A stretch of DNA of 15,997 bases, taken from NCBI GenBank assembly GCA_023264755.1, contig JAHFVB010000024.1:1-15997 (forward strand), written 5' to 3'. A model generated the notes under the pieces. That model was not told the DNA's origin. It searched no databases and saw only the letters and a list, made by a program, of their open reading frames with translations. Positions 12,847 to 15,997 of the stretch are shown in pieces. The position numbers and the translations under genes are program-made. Positions within the stretch are counted from its first letter, which is position 1, and each line of letters opens with the position of its first letter. This DNA comes from Mycobacterium sp. GTDB taxonomy: Bacteria > Actinomycetota > Actinomycetes > Mycobacteriales > Mycobacteriaceae.

Positions 12847-15039
12847 GTGGCCGTCTACGAATCCACGATGTCCACGCGGACGTCGCCGCTGGCGCAACCC
12901 GCAATCCGGGGCTGGCCGGCCGGACGACGTCTGCTGGTCGAGGCGTTCCTGTCCCAAGGGTCGCCATCGGTACCCGCCGGACTGCTGATCGTCGCGGTGC
13001 TCATCACCGTCGAAACGGCGGCCGTGCAGGTGCTCCAGCGGCTGACTCCGAGCGAGCACCTCGGGGCGCTCTACCTGCTCGGGGTGCTGGTGGCGGCCGC
13101 CTATTCGCGGCTCGCCGTGACCATCGTGGCTGCGCTGGGCAGTGCCGTCGCCTTCGATTGGGTGCGCGCGACGTCGACCGGCCACTTCGCCGCGGTCGAG
13201 CTGCGGCACTTGGTGACTCATTCCACGCTCGTGGTCGTGGCCGTGTGCGCCAACGCGCTGGCCGGGCTGGCGCGGGCGCACGCCCGCGAGGCCGACCAGC
13301 GCCGGAGGGAAGCCGACCTGAGCGCCGAACTCGCCCACTTGACGCTGCGCGCCGACGATCTGAACGAGCTGTTGGACCAGGCCGCGCGCCGCGTCGCCGC
13401 AGCCCTCGACCTGCCGGGAGTGGCGCTCGAGCGCGGACCTGCGCCCACGGGCGGTGCCGGCCTGGCGATTCCGCTTCGCGACGACGACTACGTCCTGGCC
13501 ACCCTGCTGCTCCCGTCGGACGTACCGGCCGCAACCGTGCTGCAGTTGCGCAAGCGCGTGGTGCCGGCCCTGGAAGCGATACTTCGAGTGGCCTGGGACC
13601 GGGAGGCCATCGCCGGTGCCCTGGAAGCGAGTCACCGGGAACTCGAGCGGTTCTTCGGGCTGTCCTCGGATCTGCTGTGCATCGGTCAGCGGAGCCACTT
13701 CCTGCGGGTCAACCCGGCCTTCGAACGAGTGCTGGGCCATTCCCGCAGCGAACTCGTGACGCGTCCGCTCCTGGACTTCGTGCTGCCGCAGGACCGGGCG
13801 TGCACCGCCGAGGAGCTGGCCGCCGTCGCGCGGACGGGGCGCTCGGTTCGGTTCGAGAATCGGCTGATCCGGGCGGACGGCTCGGTGTGCTCGATGGAAT
13901 GGAACGTGCGCTCGCACGAAGGACTGTTCTTCGCCGCCGGGCGCGACGTCACCGAACAGCGCAGCGAGCAGGATCGACTGCGCGCGGCGCAGCGCACGAT
14001 CGAGGCCAACAACGCGCAACTGGCCGACCTCGCCGTACAGCAGAGCGGACTGCGCCGAATCGCCACGCTGGTGGCCTGCGGTGTCGCCCCCGCGGAAGTC
14101 TTCACCGCGGTCGTCGAGGAGATCGTCCTGTACCTGGACGTCGCGGGTGCGGTACTGCTTCGAAACGAACCCGACGGGCAGCCCGTCCACGTCGCCGGAC
14201 ACGGCTACTTCGACGACGACCTCGACGACGACGGCCTCGACCTCAGGGTGCCGATCGTCGTGCACGACCAACCCTGGGGCGCGGTAGCGATCGCCTCGTC
14301 GCGGCTGGACCAGCTGCCTGCCGAAACCCAGACCCGGCTCGAGGACTTCGCCGAGCTGGCCGCGATGGCCATCGCCAACGCCGCTGCGCACGAGGAACTT
14401 CGGGCCTCCCGAGCCCGCATCGTCAACGCCGCCGACAATGCCCGGCGTCAACTCGAGCGCGACCTCCACGACGGCGCGCAGCAACGCCTCGAGGCGCTCA
14501 AGCTCGAGGTAAGGATGGCCCACGATGGCGTTCCCGACGAGCTTCCGGAGCTGCGCGCCCAGACGGAGCGCATCATCGCGCAGCTGGCTGGGGTATCGGA
14601 GGATCTCCACGAACTCTCGCGGGGCATCCACCCCGCCGTGCTGGCGGCCGGCCTGCCCGCCGCGCTGCGGACGCTGGCCCGTCGCTCGGCCGTCCCCGTG
14701 GACCTAGCCGTCCACATCGGTGGACCACTGCCCGAATCAGTGGAAGTGGCAGCGTATTACGTGATGTCCGAGGCGCTCACCAACACGGCCAAACACGCAC
14801 GAGCTCAACAGGTCAGTGCCACCGCGACACTGGACGCAGCACACCTGCACATCGCCGTCTCGGACGACGGGATGGGTGGAGCCGACCCCCGAAGGGGTTC
14901 TGGTCTGGTGGGACTCGTCGACAGGGTCGAAGCGCTCGGAGGTCGGCTACGCGTGACGAGCCCGGTGGGCGTTGGTACGACGCTCGACGTCGACCTGCCG
15001 GTGAACCCGCCGTGCCCGCGTACCGGGAATGGTGGTTAA
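12847..15039 (+). CDS. Multidomain sensor histidine kinase (membrane, PAS, GAF, HisKA_3, HATPase)
   Basis: 730 aa from GTG 12847; ATG 12868 is an alternative. Residues about 43-144 hold four hydrophobic helices of the DUF4118/KdpD type (GLLIVAVLITVETAAVQVL, LGALYLLGVLVAAAYSRLAV, IVAALGSAVAFDW, LVVVAVCANALAGLA). Then a linker, a PAS domain at about 265-370 (FFGLSSDLLCIG.., RVNPAFERVLGHS, GRDVTEQR) and a GAF domain at about 400-515 with an Asp-rich loop at 456-465. The dimerisation/phosphorylation helix carries H541 (ERDLHDGAQQRLEALKLEV). The ATPase has N646 (SEALTNTAKHA), D674-G675 (SDDGMGG) and GSGLVGLVDRVEALGG. All catalytic boxes are intact. PAS and GAF suggest an intracellular cue; the ligand is not evident. 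It is divergent from the NarL-type regulator. Confidence 0.92.
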   Translation: MAVYESTMSTRTSPLAQPAIRGWPAGRRLLVEAFLSQGSPSVPAGLLIVAVLITVETAAVQVLQRLTPSEHLGALYLLGVLVAAAYSRLAVTIVAALGSAVAFDWVRATSTGHFAAVELRHLVTHSTLVVVAVCANALAGLARAHAREADQRRREADLSAELAHLTLRADDLNELLDQAARRVAAALDLPGVALERGPAPTGGAGLAIPLRDDDYVLATLLLPSDVPAATVLQLRKRVVPALEAILRVAWDREAIAGALEASHRELERFFGLSSDLLCIGQRSHFLRVNPAFERVLGHSRSELVTRPLLDFVLPQDRACTAEELAAVARTGRSVRFENRLIRADGSVCSMEWNVRSHEGLFFAAGRDVTEQRSEQDRLRAAQRTIEANNAQLADLAVQQSGLRRIATLVACGVAPAEVFTAVVEEIVLYLDVAGAVLLRNEPDGQPVHVAGHGYFDDDLDDDGLDLRVPIVVHDQPWGAVAIASSRLDQLPAETQTRLEDFAELAAMAIANAAAHEELRASRARIVNAADNARRQLERDLHDGAQQRLEALKLEVRMAHDGVPDELPELRAQTERIIAQLAGVSEDLHELSRGIHPAVLAAGLPAALRTLARRSAVPVDLAVHIGGPLPESVEVAAYYVMSEALTNTAKHARAQQVSATATLDAAHLHIAVSDDGMGGADPRRGSGLVGLVDRVEALGGRLRVTSPVGVGTTLDVDLPVNPPCPRTGNGG

Positions 15040-15102
15040 CCGCAGCCCGAATTCATGGCCTGCCCTGAGGACGTGAACCGACTCGACCGCGATGCTGGAC
15101 CC

Positions 15103-15150
15103 ATGACTGTCGCGAAATCCGTTGCCGAGCAGTTGGACCCGAACACATGA
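15103..15150 (+). CDS. Possible 15-codon ORF overlapping the permease start
   Basis: ATG at 15103 encodes MTVAKSVAEQLDPNT and stops at TGA 15148-15150, overlapping the permease ATG (15147) as ATGA. The permease start itself lacks a clear Shine-Dalgarno, so coupled translation is plausible. The peptide could also be the remnant of a longer gene's N-terminus. Low certainty. Confidence 0.3.
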   Translation: MTVAKSVAEQLDPNT

Positions 15151-15986
15151 TCACGCTGACCGTGGGGCTCGCCGTCGTCATCGGCATCGCCCTCGGATTG
15201 ATGGGCGGCGGGGGGTCGACGCTGATGGTGCCGCTGCTGACCTTCGGTGCGGGACTCGACGCCCGCCACGCCGTCGATACGGCACTCGTCGTGGTGAGCA
15301 TCACCTGCGCCGTCGGCGCCGTCGCACACGCTCGATCCGGTCGGGTCCAATGGCGGGCCGCGCTGGTGCTCGGCGTCACCGGGATGGCAGGGGCCTATCT
15401 GGGCGGACGGCTGGCCACCCACCTGCCGAGCGCGGTCTGCATGGCCGCCTTCGCCGGCTCCATGGTCGTATCGGCCATCGGACTGCTGCACGAACGCAAG
15501 AACGACGGTGCGCGCGGCGAGGCCCGCTTGCCCGGCGGCAAGCTGGCCCTGCTCGGCGTCGTCGTCGGCGTCGTGAGCGGATTGACCGGTGCGGGTGGGG
15601 GATTCCTGCTCGTCGCGGCGCTGACGTTCATCGACGGGTTGGCCATGCCGATCGCGGTCGGGACGTCCCTGGTGGTCATCGCGATGCACGGCGTGGCGGC
15701 GCTGGCGGGGCGGCTCTCCATCGATCACGTCGACTGGAGTCTGGCGTTGCTCGTCAGCACCGCTGCGGTGGTCGGCAGTCTGATTGCGGAACGCATCGCT
15801 CCCAAGGTCGACCCGTACGTACTCCGGCTGGGCTTCGGCGTGCTGAGCGTCCTCATGGCGGCCGGCGTCGTCGCCCGCGAAACGGGCTCGGGCGGCTACT
15901 CGACGGCCGCCGGGCTCAGCCTCGCCGTCATCGGCTGCGGCCTGCTCGCGCGGTGTCACCGCGCGGTCCGACGGACGTCCGGGTAG
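15147..15986 (+). CDS. TSUP (TauE/SafE) family membrane permease, possible sulfite exporter
   Basis: The 279-aa protein is almost wholly hydrophobic and shows the internal duplication of the TSUP family: GLMGGGGSTLMVPLL at 17-31 and GLTGAGGGFLLVAAL at 145-159, each starting a half of about four helices. TSUP proteins export sulfite, sulfoacetate or other sulfur-containing anions; the substrate is not determined by sequence. The position 3.7 kb from nirA-cysH makes sulfite a sensible guess. It follows the kinase gene by 107 bp on the same strand and begins in an ATGA overlap with a 15-codon ORF. The stop is TAG at 15984-15986. Confidence 0.88.
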   Translation: MITLTVGLAVVIGIALGLMGGGGSTLMVPLLTFGAGLDARHAVDTALVVVSITCAVGAVAHARSGRVQWRAALVLGVTGMAGAYLGGRLATHLPSAVCMAAFAGSMVVSAIGLLHERKNDGARGEARLPGGKLALLGVVVGVVSGLTGAGGGFLLVAALTFIDGLAMPIAVGTSLVVIAMHGVAALAGRLSIDHVDWSLALLVSTAAVVGSLIAERIAPKVDPYVLRLGFGVLSVLMAAGVVARETGSGGYSTAAGLSLAVIGCGLLARCHRAVRRTSG

Positions 15987-15997
15987 GAGCGGGCGGG

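Noticed and set aside
12688..14631. A 647-codon open frame on the minus strand opposite the histidine kinase
   Set aside because: Its translation is low in hydrophobic order and rich in Arg/Gly/Gln with no domain, while the plus-strand frame has a complete kinase. It is a GC-rich shadow frame.
15036..15959. A 307-codon minus-strand frame opposite the permease
   Set aside because: Asp/Gln/Arg-rich without a fold; the plus strand shows the duplicated TSUP motifs.
1..15997. CRISPR array, tRNA/rRNA, insertion sequence, toxin-antitoxin or prophage genes
   Set aside because: No regularly spaced repeats, structural RNA, transposase or phage-like proteins were seen on either strand.

Overview
The window is GC-rich and densely coded, and it reads as a chromosomal segment of a mycobacterium (Mycobacterium/Mycolicibacterium type). 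Support comes from a DesA3-type acyl-CoA desaturase with its Rv3230c-like reductase, a NirA/SirA sulfite reductase overlapping an APS reductase (CysH), an LLM-class (F420-type) oxidoreductase, a CDP-diacylglycerol pyrophosphatase, many GTG starts and short intergenic gaps. I see no rRNA, tRNA, CRISPR, transposase or phage gene. No gene-free stretch exceeds 300 bases.

Layout. (1) Positions 2-2315: the 3' part of a hypothetical protein gene, convergent with a secreted protein (minus strand) that has a zinc phospholipase C/nuclease-like His/Asp pattern. A 12-bp inverted repeat lies between them. (2) Positions 2316-6532: a divergent control region with three TAGAACGA half-sites, a TetR regulator, a near-palindromic operator candidate, then a ferredoxin-type reductase, a DesA3-like desaturase and Cdh. 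This looks like a membrane-lipid operon with its own regulator. (3) Positions 6539-8160: an LLM oxidoreductase (minus) divergent from an SRPBCC-fold protein (plus), closed by a perfect 16-bp stem. (4) Positions 8187-9040: two small divergent secreted proteins of unknown function. (5) Positions 9050-11590: nirA-cysH on the minus strand, overlapping by four bases; the nirA leader has a stem-loop over the Shine-Dalgarno and a 19-codon upstream ORF. (6) Positions 11591-15039: a stand-alone receiver protein, a NarL/LuxR response regulator (tail-to-tail overlap with the former) and, divergent from it, a multidomain histidine kinase. (7) Positions 15103-15986: a TSUP (TauE/SafE) permease preceded by a tiny overlapping ORF.

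How the parts may work together. The reductase passes electrons from NAD(P)H to the desaturase, which introduces double bonds into acyl chains, and Cdh acts on the phospholipid precursor CDP-diacylglycerol, so region 2 plausibly tunes membrane composition under TetR control. CysH makes sulfite and NirA reduces it to sulfide; the TSUP permease belongs to a family that includes sulfite exporters, so both ends of the right half could touch sulfite handling. The two-component genes between them give no direct evidence of a sulfur role. No wholly new multi-gene system is evident. The most distinctive signals are regulatory: the nirA leader, the two different operator-like motifs around the TetR gene, and small overlapping ORFs before three genes.
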